Positions 1-8,724 of a stretch of 64,000 nucleotides of DNA are shown one piece after another. A model generated the notes under the pieces. That model was not told where the DNA came from. It searched no databases and saw only the letters and a program-made list of their open reading frames with translations. Origin of the DNA: Triplophysa rosa (lineage: Eukaryota > Chordata > Actinopteri > Cypriniformes > Nemacheilidae); contig NC_079910.1 of assembly GCF_024868665.1 (NCBI RefSeq), forward strand, positions 10,972,000 through 11,035,999, given 5' to 3'. The position numbers and the translations under genes were made by a program. How positions within the stretch are numbered: position 1 is the stretch's first letter; each line of letters opens with the position of its first letter.

Positions 1-97
1 ATCATGTGACTACTTCTGGTTCTTGCTAGATTTGTCATCTGCTCTAATGATGTTCGACACTTTCTGTGTGTGCTTTACATTTTATCACTTCACTTAC

Positions 98-220
98 GAT
101 TCCAAAAAAAAATGGCACGTCGCAGATCTGGTCCAAAAATCATTTTACGCAGGAGCTGCCCTAGTTGCTGGACGTTTGATGCGACGGCCCTATGCTCATA
201 CTCAGTCGATACGTCATCAT
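98..220 (-). CDS. PIM-like gene, exon 11: αF–αG region
   Basis: 123 bp, phase 1–1, acceptor TTGCAG|ATGATG, donor AATC|GTAAGTG. It encodes DDDVSTEYEHRAVASNVQQL then GQLLRKMIFGPDLRRAIFFWN. Alignment by eye to the kinase αF helix (DVWSLGxxLxxMxxG) places Ser-Asn where the conserved Asp-Val would be. The rest of the C-lobe and the stop are outside the window. Confidence 0.6.
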
Positions 221-3200
221 CTGCAAGAAAGAAGGTATAAGATTTGAGCGAAGCTGTAAAATGTTCACATGATGAATATGTTTCCACACTGTGCTACAAG
301 AACACAAAATGATGGCTCACCAGCAAATCGATAGTATTTTCTGGCAGTGTATGGCATAGAATAGCCGAAGTCTGTCAGCTTGAGGTCTAAAGTTGTTGTG
401 TTGACCAGGATGTTCTCTGCGCTGATGTTGGTGTGAAAGACGCCGTGGGCAATGCAGTGTTGTGCTGCTTGTACTGCTTGCCGCATGAGGACGCGCGCTA
501 TTTTTTCATCCAATGGATGAAGTTCGATTAATTTCCTCAATGCCGTGCAGGGACCGGGGTCTTCCATAACAATATATGTGTCGAATTCCTCGTGAAACCA
601 CTCCAGCATTTGAATGACGTAGGGGCTTATGGGACCTTGCTGCAGCAGAGTCATCATTGCCACTTCGGTCATCACATGATCTATATAGCCAGCCTAGAGA
701 AAAGAGTACAAGTAAGGGTTACCTGGCTATGGTAAACTCTTTAGATTTAAGGTACAAATATTGTTATACTTGGCTGGACGTTACTCACACTATAACGTCT
801 ATTTCATGTGTATTTCTTGTTAACTGAAGGTTTACATTAATTGTATCATATCATAGGCAATTAAATAAATTCATATAAATTACATATACACTACACATAA
901 ATCCATTATATGATTGACCAACTTGCCATATTATAAGTAGAAGTGCTCCAATCAGGTCTCGATACTTCTTTGACAGCGACCTGTAAATAAAAACATGATT
1001 TACATCAATCTACAGTCTGTAAACCGTTTAATGCCTACATGTGTTGATTAAGACATGAATATTAATCTCTAGGTACATAAGAAGTCAAATGTTTGTTGAA
1101 TTTGGTAAAAAGGGGGATACCTTTTGGCCATCGGATTTACGGATTGCCAAGAAGACATTTCCGAAGCGTTCATCCCCTAGAATAACATACTTCAGCCGAT
1201 AGCGAGATTGAAATTCTTCTAAAAAAAAAAAAACACAAAGACACAAAAAACAGTAATATTGTATATGACGTTGCCAATTCATGTCAAGACATGTTTGTGG
1301 TTAGTTTCACTGGGGTGTAAATATAACTGCGGGCGATAATAAACAGAGAGACGGACTCACCATCAGACGGCTTAAACATTGGGGGAACAAGCAACGGCGT
1401 TCTTTCTGAAACATAGAAAACGAAAAAAATAAATCAAGAAATAATTGACAAGTGTGTGTCATAATATCATGTATTTATCTATTATCGACAGAAATGTCCA
1501 GGTTTATTTCATTTCACCTCGTGGTTCGCTGTACTGGTGGCTGAAGCTCTCACCAGAGGAACTACTGACAGAAGACAGTGATTCCTGGAGGCCGGAGGCA
1601 CACGGGACGGATGTGTCTGACACAATAGGCTCTACTCTGCTCTGGCAACGACGGAAGGGATGCTTCACAGCCTTCGGTATCCTCTGGAAGAACCCACAGA
1701 GTCCTTTCTTCTTCTTTTTGCCATGTTGTTCTAAAACAGAACGAACATTATTATCTATGTGATTATCATCTGTTTGGCTCTTCAGACTGAGGCACAGAGA
1801 ACAACTTCAATAAAAAAGGCAATATCGATATAAAGGTCCAGGTTTATACGTTTATTTCATCTTACCTTGTGGCTTGCCCTTCACCTTGGTTTTGCAGCAG
1901 AAGTGACCGATGGGGCGCTTCTCTTTCCTAAACGTCTCATGGCGAACTGCATTAGAAGTAGTAGTTGAAAAATAATAAAAATGTGTATATGACATAAATC
2001 CAAATTATTAATGAATGTATTCATCATCTTCTGTTAATTAAAAGCCAGATATTTTATCTCACCTTGTTCTGGGTAGTTCATGGAGGGACCACTGACTGAG
2101 GGCACCGTAGACATGATCTGCTCTCTGACACCTAAAACAATCTGCTCTCCACGTAAGAGGCAGGGGTGCTCGTGCTCGCAGCAGCGGTGGTGGGGGCAGC
2201 GGCGGAGTTGCATGTTTTCTCTCAAGCGTCGGTGATGGTGCCGGAAGAAAAACTTTGCATCAATCAGTTTTGCTTTTGATCTCCATCTGAGTCGATTTAC
2301 ACCTCTCCTGAAAAGGCCCTTTCCTTTCTTCTTCTCTTTTTGGACATGTTGTTCTAAAACACAACAAAAAACTGTGATTTAAAAAAAAAACAGGAAATGG
2401 CTAACATGCGTGTGATGTATTTGGCTCTTTAGACTGAGGCACAGTGAACTATTTCAATGAAAAGGTAAATGATCTTCTGATATCAGCATATTTCGCCTCA
2501 CCTTGTTGTTTGTCCTTCACTCTGGTCTCGTGGCAGCTGCGACGGAAGGGACGCTTTACAGCCTTCCACACTCTCTTGAAGAAGCCCCTAACACCTTTTC
2601 TCTTCTTTTCTTTGACATGTTCTAAAACACAGAACAAAAAACAGTGGTTAGTGAGTCATTATAATCTCTTCAGGCTGAGGCACAGAGAACCATTTCAGTG
2701 ACAAGGCATAAACAGCAGTGCAACAGCTGGCGGATTACATCACTGACACGGAGCAGCAACACCCGGATTCTCTTATTATTATTATTGGGGACTTTAACAG
2801 AGCAAACCTCTCCCGTGAGCTGCCAAAATACAGGCAGCATATCACATGCCCCACCAGAGACAGCAACATTCTGGATCACTGTTACACCACAATACGGGAT
2901 GCATACCACTCTGTTCCCAGAGCAGCTCTGGGTCTCTCTGATCATTGCCTGGTTCATCTTCTTCCGACCTACAGACAGAAGCTTAAATCTGCCAAGCCTG
3001 TAGCAAGAACAGCAAAGAGATGGAGCAGCGAAACAGAGCGGGCCTTACAAGCCTGTTTCGACTGCACGGATTGGAGTGTCTTTGAAGCTGCAGCCACTGA
3101 TCTGGATGAGTTAACTGACACAGTGACATCCTACATCAGCTTCTGTGAGGACATGTGTATTCCCACCAGGACTCGCTTAACATACAACAATGACAAACCA

Positions 3201-6200
3201 TGGTTTACAATGAAACTGAGACAGCTTCGTCAGGCCAAAGAAGATGCTTACAGAAGTGGGGACAAAGTCTTGTATAATCAGGCCAAAAACACACTGACAA
3301 AGGAGATAAGAGCAGCTAAGAGAAGCTACTCTGAAAAGCTGAAGAACCAGTTTTCAGCCAACGACCCTGCATCAGTGTGGAAAGGCCTGAAAGACATTAC
3401 CAACTACAAGCCATCATCCCCTCAGTCTATGGGTAATCAACGACTGGCTGACGACCTGAACGACTTCTATTGTCGTTTTGAAATGCAGAGTCTCACCCTT
3501 CACACCCGCCCTGACCCTATCTCTGCTATACCATTAACACCTCCTCTTGACATTCAACCTGCACTTAAGATCTGCGAAGAGGATGTTTGCCAGCTTTTCC
3601 GCAAACAAAAGATCAGAAAAGCACCAGGCCCAGACAATGTCTCACCCTCCTGCCTGAAAGTCTGTGCGGAGCAGCTGTCGCCCATCTTCACTAATATTTT
3701 TAACAGATCTTTGGAGCAGTGTGAAGTCCCTTCATGCTTCAAACGCTCCACCATCATCCCTGTACAGAAGAAACCCAAAATATCTGGACTTAATGACTAC
3801 AGGCCTGTTGCTTTAACATCTGTGGTCATGAAGTCATTTGAGAGACTTGTACTGGCCCACCTGAAGGACATCACCAGACCACTTCTTGATCCCCTCCAGT
3901 TTGCTTACCGAGCAAACAGGTCTGTGGACGATGCAGTAAACATGGGACTGCATTACATCCTACAACACCTAGACAGACCAGGGACTTACGTCAGGATCCT
4001 GTTTGTAGACTTCAGCTCGGCCTTCAACACCATAATCCCAGACCTCCTCCTGCCCAAGCTTACCCAGCTCTCTGTGCCAACCTCTACCTGTCAGTGGATT
4101 ATTAACTTCCTGTCGAACAGGCAGCAGCTAGTGAGGTTGGGAAAATTTAAATCCAGCACATGTACCATCAGCACCGGAGCTCCTCAAGGATGTGTTCTTT
4201 CTCCACTGCTATATTCACTCTACACAAACGAATGCACCTCTACAGACCCTTCTGTCAAACTCCTGAAGTTTGCAGATGACACCACAGTCATTGGCCTTAT
4301 TCAAGACGGTGATGAATCTGCCTACAGAAAGGAGGTTGCTCAGCTGGCTGCCTGGTGTAGTCAAAACAACCTAGAGCTGAATGCATTCAAGACAGTGGAG
4401 ATGATAGTGGATTTCAGAAGGAACCCTCCATCACTTCCTCCCCTCACCATCCTGGACAGCACTGTGGATACTGTGGAGTCATTCAGGTTCCTGGGCTCCA
4501 CCATCTCTCAGGACCTGAAGTGGGAGTCCCACATAGACTCCATTGTAAAGAAGGCCCAGCAGAGGTTATACTTCCTCCGTCAATTGAGGAAGTTCAACCT
4601 ACCACAGGAGCTACTGACCCAGTTCTACTCAGTGGTCATCGAATCTGTTCTGTGCACTTCAATTACTGTTTGGTATGGCTCGGCCACCAAATCAGACCTA
4701 CGAAGACTACAACGGACAGTTCGTAGTGCTGAGAAAATTATTGGTGCTCCTCTGCCCACACTTCAGGACCTGTACGATTCCAGAGTGAAAAACAGGGCAA
4801 GAAAAATCATCATTGACTCCACACACCCAGCACACAAACTCTTTGATCTGCTGCCCTCTGGCCGGCGCTTTAGAGCACCAAACACCAGGACTTCCAGACA
4901 CAGAAGCAGCTTCTTCCCCCAGGCAATCTCCCTCCTAAACAGATAACTGCTCCTTAAGAGCAATATTCCACTTCCACTACTCCTATAGTGTGCACTACTG
5001 TGCCTTATTATATCTACATCTTATGTATACATGTATATAACACTACCTCTACTTACTAAATTATCCATTTGCACAAGTGTACATACAATCTGTTAATATG
5101 TTTATTCTACTATATACTACCCGGTACAATGTCTCTTATATGTTATTATCCCCCATTTTCTGTAAAATAGTCTTTATTTTATATATGCACAATTTAGAAT
5201 CTTTTAGACTGTAAATCGTATTATATTGTATTGTCATTGTGTTAAATGTCTGTACTAGAAGCTTCCAACACCAAAGAAAATTCCTTGTGTGTGCAAGCAC
5301 ACTTGGCAATAAAGCTCTTCTGATTCTGATTCTGATTCTGATTCTAAATGTCCAGGTTTCCACAATTATTTCATCTCACCTTGTTGCTTGTTCTCTACAT
5401 TGTCCTTCAGGCTGACGCTCTCTATGTCTTCTGCTGAAGCATCAGCTGGCAGCGCAGAGTCCTGCTGGATGTTGCTGCAGACTGACCAGACGTTGCTGGT
5501 AATGCTGACTACTTCCAGATCTTCATCATCATCATCTCTGTCCTTTTTGGGGGTCAAAGCTGTGGCAGGTGGCTGGTAAGGACCACTGACAGAAGACAAC
5601 TGAGAAACGATACGTTCTCCGTCAGCTTTTTGCTGGAGGCCAGAAGCACACGGGGCAGATGTGTCCGGCACAATAACCTCCACTCTGGTCTCATGGCAGC
5701 TGCGACGGAAAGGGTGCTTGACAGCCTTCCATGCTCTCCTAAAGAAGCCACCGATTCCTTTTCTCTTTTTTCCTTTGACAGAAGAACAAACAGTAAACTA
5801 TTAAAACATCTCTGAGAACAGACCAAACAAAAGCGATTCAAACATTAGAGTTACTTGAATAAAAAGCATATGGAAATAATTGTGTATTTAGCTTATAAAA
5901 CAAAGATAACCATTGGAATTGACACTTTACAATAATGAAAGAGAACATTTTTATGTAAAAAAAAACCAAAACAAAACACAGTGCAGGGCCTCAGCGCAAA
6001 ACTCTCTTTAAATTAACTGTTGTATTCTCACCTGAAATGTTATAGATCCACAGTAATGCTATTTTAAATAAAGATCTAGAAATACACTGTAGGATTAAAC
6101 TTCACATAATATTCAGCTCATCAGAATGACTGATTGCAGAAATGTGCACATACTAGGGCTGCACGTATTCAGGAAGATATATAGATTGTTGATTAAAATG

Positions 6201-7340
6201 AATGATGTTTATTAATTAATCGATAAATCATTAAACGCATTTGAAGAACTCAAGGCCACATAAGAGTAACGACTGCAGTGTATCATACTGATGTGAACAG
6301 ATACAGGTCTTTCAGTACTATACACTGTGTGTATTTAGGGCTGTCACGATTATGAAATTTGGCTGACGATTAATTGTCAAATAAATCATTGCGATTATGA
6401 CGATTAATTGTCTGTTTTAGAGCTTTGACTTTTAATTCTCATACATTTTTTATTCAGCTTTGAAACGACCATATTGTTCTGAATATAAAGACTATGTTCT
6501 TTTTCTTGGAAATACATAGTACAAAATTGGGTCATCATACTTAAGGTTTAGGCTTTTACCTGTCAATAATACAACCGCCAAATACTTGTAAATGAAGTAA
6601 ATTGATCAGGAGTGAATTGAAGCCACCATTAAAATGCTATCAGTCATAGAAAAGCTTCTAGTCTGTTTTTTTCTCACTTGCAAGACTACAATAAAAGTTT
6701 ACTTCTATGTTAATGAGATTTTGGTAGACTGGTTTTCACACTGAAATAATATTAAATTGTACTGTAGTTTATTTTTATGGTATATGCTTTAGTTTTTTTT
6801 AAAGTGATTGTGTTGTGGTGGTACATTTTACAAGTATTACCATGCTTTAGTAACAATATACACAATAAAATATGCAATATGCAGATGCACTACAGCTCCC
6901 CCTAGTGTCTTCTATAGAGATGTGCAATAATTGCGATGATCTGAAACCATCGCGCTGAGGCCAAACAATCGCGATGAGACGATTATTTAATAAACGTGAC
7001 AGCACTATGTGTATTATACACACAATAACACAAATACAGTTTATACATTTTGCCATGAGCAAAGAGAGCATTTAGTTTGTCGTACATAATGCCAAATAAA
7101 CACGTAAAACACTTTCTGGTGTTATGTTTAGACGATGGTTTTAAACGATGCACAAATCTCAAAAATAACCGTTAAAGCTGTTTGCCTAAATACCGATTAG
7201 GTTAGAAAGATTAGGTGCATACCGTTTGTAGTCATATCTGACAGCACTGTGGACCCAACGTGTTCTGGTTGATCCACGATGACCTCGGGGGCTAAACCAG
7301 GTAGGGTTGTCGTGTCCATATCTCGTTCATATGAAGACAT
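98..7340 (-). CDS. PIM-family kinase-like gene, probable pseudokinase, 11 exons, 3' end outside window
   Basis: Exons in transcription order: 7223–7340, 5380–5772, 2502–2621, 2063–2353, 1866–1946, 1518–1730, 1361–1405, 1121–1218, 927–980, 321–693, 98–220. Phases agree at every junction and no stop interrupts about 636 codons. The first half is basic, repetitive and low in recognisable domains; the second half is a kinase fold. PIM affinity rests on the hinge MEDPGPC (PIM kinases have an ERPxP-type hinge), on VIQMLEWF before it and on the order of segments. The VAVK lysine and DFG are present, but the second glycine of the loop is Glu (GDERFGNV), HRD reads HTN, and the αF DxW motif reads SNVQQLG. 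From kinase knowledge, losing the HRD Asp predicts little or no phosphotransfer; a scaffold or decoy role is inference. The rest of the C-lobe lies beyond the left edge. Confidence 0.75.
321..693 (-). CDS. PIM-like gene, exon 10: kinase hinge to DFG
   Basis: 373 bp, acceptor CTCTAG|GCTGGC, donor GCTG|GTGAGC. It carries TEVAMM (αC), VIQMLEWFHEEFDTYIVMED with hinge DPGPC, then the altered catalytic loop GVFHTNISAENILVN and LKLTDFGYSM. In active kinases the loop reads HRDxxxxN; here Arg-Asp is Thr-Asn while the following Asn and DFG remain. Confidence 0.8.
927..980 (-). CDS. PIM-like gene, exon 9: VAVK lysine strand, probable GC donor
   Basis: 54 bp, phase 0–0, acceptor TTTACAG|GTCGCT. It encodes VAVKEVSRPDWSTSTYNM, with the ATP-anchoring Lys in VAVK. 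No GT donor keeps both this segment and the next exon in frame; ATG|GCAAGT is a close match to the known GC-donor consensus and gives a phase 0 join. Confidence 0.6.
1121..1218 (-). CDS. PIM-like gene, exon 8: kinase glycine loop
   Basis: 98 bp, enters in phase 1 and leaves in phase 0. It encodes SRYRLKYVILGDERFGNVFL and AIRKSDGQK. The loop GDERFGNV keeps the first and last glycines and the Phe-Gly pair, but the middle glycine is Glu. The acceptor follows a run of 13 T on the minus strand. Confidence 0.7.
1361..1405 (-). CDS. PIM-like gene, exon 7: 15-codon linker
   Basis: A 45-bp exon with acceptor TTTCAG|AAAG and donor GATG|GTGAGT encodes ERTPLLVPPMFKPSD. It links the basic repeats to the kinase fold. 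It is supported only by splice signals and by phase agreement on both sides. Confidence 0.5.
1518..1730 (-). CDS. PIM-like gene, exon 6: basic repeat copy
   Basis: 213 bp, phase 1–1. It encodes EQHGKKKKKGLCGFFQRIPK, AVKHPFRRC and a Ser-rich tail SLSSVSSSSG. The donor CCACGAG|GTGAAA aligns with the donors of the other copies; an internal CTG|GTGAGA donor 36 bp earlier on the transcript is also in phase 1, so alternative splicing is possible. Confidence 0.55.
1866..1946 (-). CDS. PIM-like gene, exon 5: short basic exon
   Basis: 81 bp, phase 1–1, acceptor AATGCAG|TTCGCC and donor CCACAAG|GTAAGA. It encodes VRHETFRKEKRPIGHFCCK and TKVKGKPQ. The donor context matches the other repeat exons, but the 5' half has lost the WKAVK core. 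Confidence 0.55.
2063..2353 (-). CDS. PIM-like gene, exon 4: His/Cys/Arg-rich divergent repeat
   Basis: 291 bp, phase 1–1, acceptor TTTTAG|AACAAC, donor GAACAAG|GTGAGA. It opens like its neighbours (EQHVQKEKKKGKGLFRRG), then diverges to a stretch with RHHHRRLR, CPHHRCCEHEHPC and PSVSGPSM. The His/Cys cluster could coordinate metal, but it does not match a zinc-finger spacing I recognise. Confidence 0.6.
2502..2621 (-). CDS. PIM-like gene, exon 3: basic repeat
   Basis: 120 bp, phase 1–1, acceptor TTTTAG|AACATG, donor CAACAAG|GTGAGG. It encodes EHVKEKKRKGVRGFFKRVWK followed by AVKRPFRRSCHETRVKDKQQ. This is nearly the same basic segment as in exon 2, which shows tandem exon duplication. A short amphipathic basic segment of this kind could bind nucleic acid or membrane; that is inference. 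Confidence 0.65.
2710..5345 (+). mobile_element. L2-type non-LTR retrotransposon, 5'-truncated but coding-intact
   Basis: The element contains one open frame, a 3' UTR of about 400 bp and a (TGATTC)n tail at about 5320–5345, a 3'-end style seen in L2/CR1-like fish LINEs. Its edges follow from the host repeat units: sequence before 2710 and after 5345 joins into an intron like those flanking the other repeated exons. It lies on the strand opposite to the PIM-like gene, between exons 2 and 3. No clear target duplication was seen. Confidence 0.75.
2718..4946 (+). CDS. LINE ORF2: endonuclease C-terminal part plus reverse transcriptase
   Basis: 742 codons without a stop. An endonuclease remnant carries GDFN (residues 24–27), LDHC and SDHCLV. 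The reverse transcriptase has RKAPGPDNVSPS, DYRPVALTSV, FVDFSSAFNTI, GAPQGCVLSP and the catalytic FADD at 518–521. The C-terminus ends with PQAISLLNR. The first codon is GTG inside the truncated endonuclease, so this is not the native start. The lack of frameshifts over 2.2 kb suggests a young insertion, unable to retrotranspose alone because its 5' end is missing. Confidence 0.85.
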   Translation: MQQLADYITDTEQQHPDSLIIIIGDFNRANLSRELPKYRQHITCPTRDSNILDHCYTTIRDAYHSVPRAALGLSDHCLVHLLPTYRQKLKSAKPVARTAKRWSSETERALQACFDCTDWSVFEAAATDLDELTDTVTSYISFCEDMCIPTRTRLTYNNDKPWFTMKLRQLRQAKEDAYRSGDKVLYNQAKNTLTKEIRAAKRSYSEKLKNQFSANDPASVWKGLKDITNYKPSSPQSMGNQRLADDLNDFYCRFEMQSLTLHTRPDPISAIPLTPPLDIQPALKICEEDVCQLFRKQKIRKAPGPDNVSPSCLKVCAEQLSPIFTNIFNRSLEQCEVPSCFKRSTIIPVQKKPKISGLNDYRPVALTSVVMKSFERLVLAHLKDITRPLLDPLQFAYRANRSVDDAVNMGLHYILQHLDRPGTYVRILFVDFSSAFNTIIPDLLLPKLTQLSVPTSTCQWIINFLSNRQQLVRLGKFKSSTCTISTGAPQGCVLSPLLYSLYTNECTSTDPSVKLLKFADDTTVIGLIQDGDESAYRKEVAQLAAWCSQNNLELNAFKTVEMIVDFRRNPPSLPPLTILDSTVDTVESFRFLGSTISQDLKWESHIDSIVKKAQQRLYFLRQLRKFNLPQELLTQFYSVVIESVLCTSITVWYGSATKSDLRRLQRTVRSAEKIIGAPLPTLQDLYDSRVKNRARKIIIDSTHPAHKLFDLLPSGRRFRAPNTRTSRHRSSFFPQAISLLNR
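5380..5772 (-). CDS. PIM-like gene, exon 2: basic motif plus acidic linker
   Basis: 393 bp, phase 1–1, acceptor CAAAG|GA and donor CAACAAG|GTGAGA. It encodes GKKRKGIGGFFRRAWKAVK, then PFRRSC, then a Ser/Asp-rich stretch with KKDRDDDDEDLE, ending in ENKQQ. It is the longest copy of the repeated exon family. Comparison with the other copies shows the L2 LINE at 2710–5345 inserted in the intron just downstream. Confidence 0.65.
5773..6335. other. Intron 1 of the PIM-like gene, no gene seen
   Basis: AT-rich intron sequence. A fragment beginning near 6153 with agggctgcacg resembles one hAT end followed by AT-rich sequence, but I could not find its partner end. Confidence 0.4.
6336..7007. mobile_element. 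Non-autonomous hAT element with perfect 8-bp target duplication
   Basis: Terminal inverted repeats TAGGGCTGTCACG and CGTGACAGCACTA bound 672 bp, flanked by TGTGTATT on both sides (6328–6335 and 7008–7015). An 8-bp duplication is the hallmark of hAT transposition. There is no transposase frame inside. It sits in intron 1 of the PIM-like gene, close to exon 1. Confidence 0.85.
7223..7340 (-). CDS. PIM-like gene, first coding exon
   Basis: ATG at 7340–7338 begins MSSYERDMDTTTLPG; the exon runs 118 bp to the donor ACG|GTATGC and leaves phase 1, matching the next exon. It is acidic, with no recognisable domain. The ATG is the first in this frame and is preserved in the duplicate copy at 13557–13674, which supports the start. 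Non-coding 5' sequence between about 7340 and 7460 is also shared with that copy. Confidence 0.65.
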
Positions 7341-7499
7341 GTTGGCCGATTTTTCAGATTCAAAAACACTCGCGTGTTTCTGGACTTTCGCGCTCTTTCT
7401 GTGTATAAATTGCTCGCGACTCTCTTCGCCTTCGCTCAGATTATCACTGAAACAGTCGTGTCAGACAAGAACCGTGTCGATCGCGTGACTTTAGCAGCA

Positions 7500-7988
7500 A
7501 ACAACTCTTATCAGTCGCTCGAGCTCTGCTTTTCTTCGTAGCTCTAGGATTCCACGCTATGACCTCATAAAACGTGCGTGCGCGTGTGTATGTATGTGTG
7601 AGCAGTAATTTACATGGTTTAGCTCTGATTGCATTTCTAACGAGAAATTAATATTGTAGTTTTTAAATGTGTGATTAGTTATTGCAAATACGCTTTCTGT
7701 TTGTAATTCAAATAGATTTCCGTTACGCTGCCTATCTGTTACTCTGGGCTGCCTTCGTGCACGGACGCTGATGACGAAGTCATGGTGTTTGGCTGCTGTT
7801 TGTAACCAAACGCTGGCAGCGTTTTTTTTTTTTACTAAAAAAGCGCCTTGGTCAACTTTTTATTCGCAAAAAAGAAGTTAAGTGTGAACACAGGCTTAAA
7901 CTAGAGATTTATACTAGGGCAAGATGGAGTGGCGCTCCATAACACCAGTAGCCCCTGCCACGGAGCAGAGCGAGGGCTCAGACCCGGA
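7500..7988. other. Upstream region of the PIM-like gene
   Basis: No coding exon is recognised. The first part is moderately CpG-rich (about 7500–7600), as expected near a promoter, but I see no reliable core element. A T-run at 7821–7832 is followed by sequence I cannot assign. Confidence 0.3.
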
Positions 7989-8724
7989 CGTGTAATCAGG
8001 GTTCGAATCGAGGGGGTGCTGGGGCGGTCCCGGACCCCTCATAAGCCTTAAGGGGCCTCTCATAAGGTCAAAAATAGTGAACTTGGGGGCTTCCCTGGTT
8101 TTTCATTAAAACTAGACAACTAAAAACACACACAAAAAATATGGTCAAATTATCATGCTAAAACAAAACACTTTTGTACATTATTTGTACAAATTTCATA
8201 AAACTAAAATGTAATTTTTATCTGAAAAATCCATGCATGCTCAAGTGCGCCACACAGTGTTCAATGAAGACATGTAAAGAGATGTCGCAGCAAGACACTG
8301 GCTGCGTGCGGATCCTTTCATATTGAAAGCGTTTATCTTAAAACTTTACAGTTAGCCTAGTATTATTTTGATATGCAAGTCTTAATGTACGATGTTATCT
8401 CACATTGTTAAAACAGATATACATATATATAAATGGATATACAGGTGGTGGAAAAATAGGAAAGGGAGTGAAAATATTTTAAATATTTTGCTCTCCCCAT
8501 CATTGCGTTCCTTTGCAAAACTTTTGCGTTTCCCAAAGAATAGTTTTCTTTCCCTCAGAAAACTTTCGCATTCCCCAGAGATTATTTTGCGCTCCCTTCT
8601 GCAAACATGAGCTCCGACTTTGACGAGAAAGTTTCTGCTTTTGCCCAAAGGAATGACATTCGTTTTTCTTATTCTGCATTGGTTCATATGGATTATTTTA
8701 TACTTTATAATTATTATTATATTT

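Noticed and set aside
1445..1762. Plus-strand frame of 105 codons
   Set aside because: It is antisense to minus-strand exon 1518–1730, which has splice signals, matching phase and repeat relatives.
7401..7408. TATA-like tgtataaa near the PIM-like first exon
   Set aside because: It reads as TATA only on the plus strand, opposite to the gene, and is altered in the duplicate copy.
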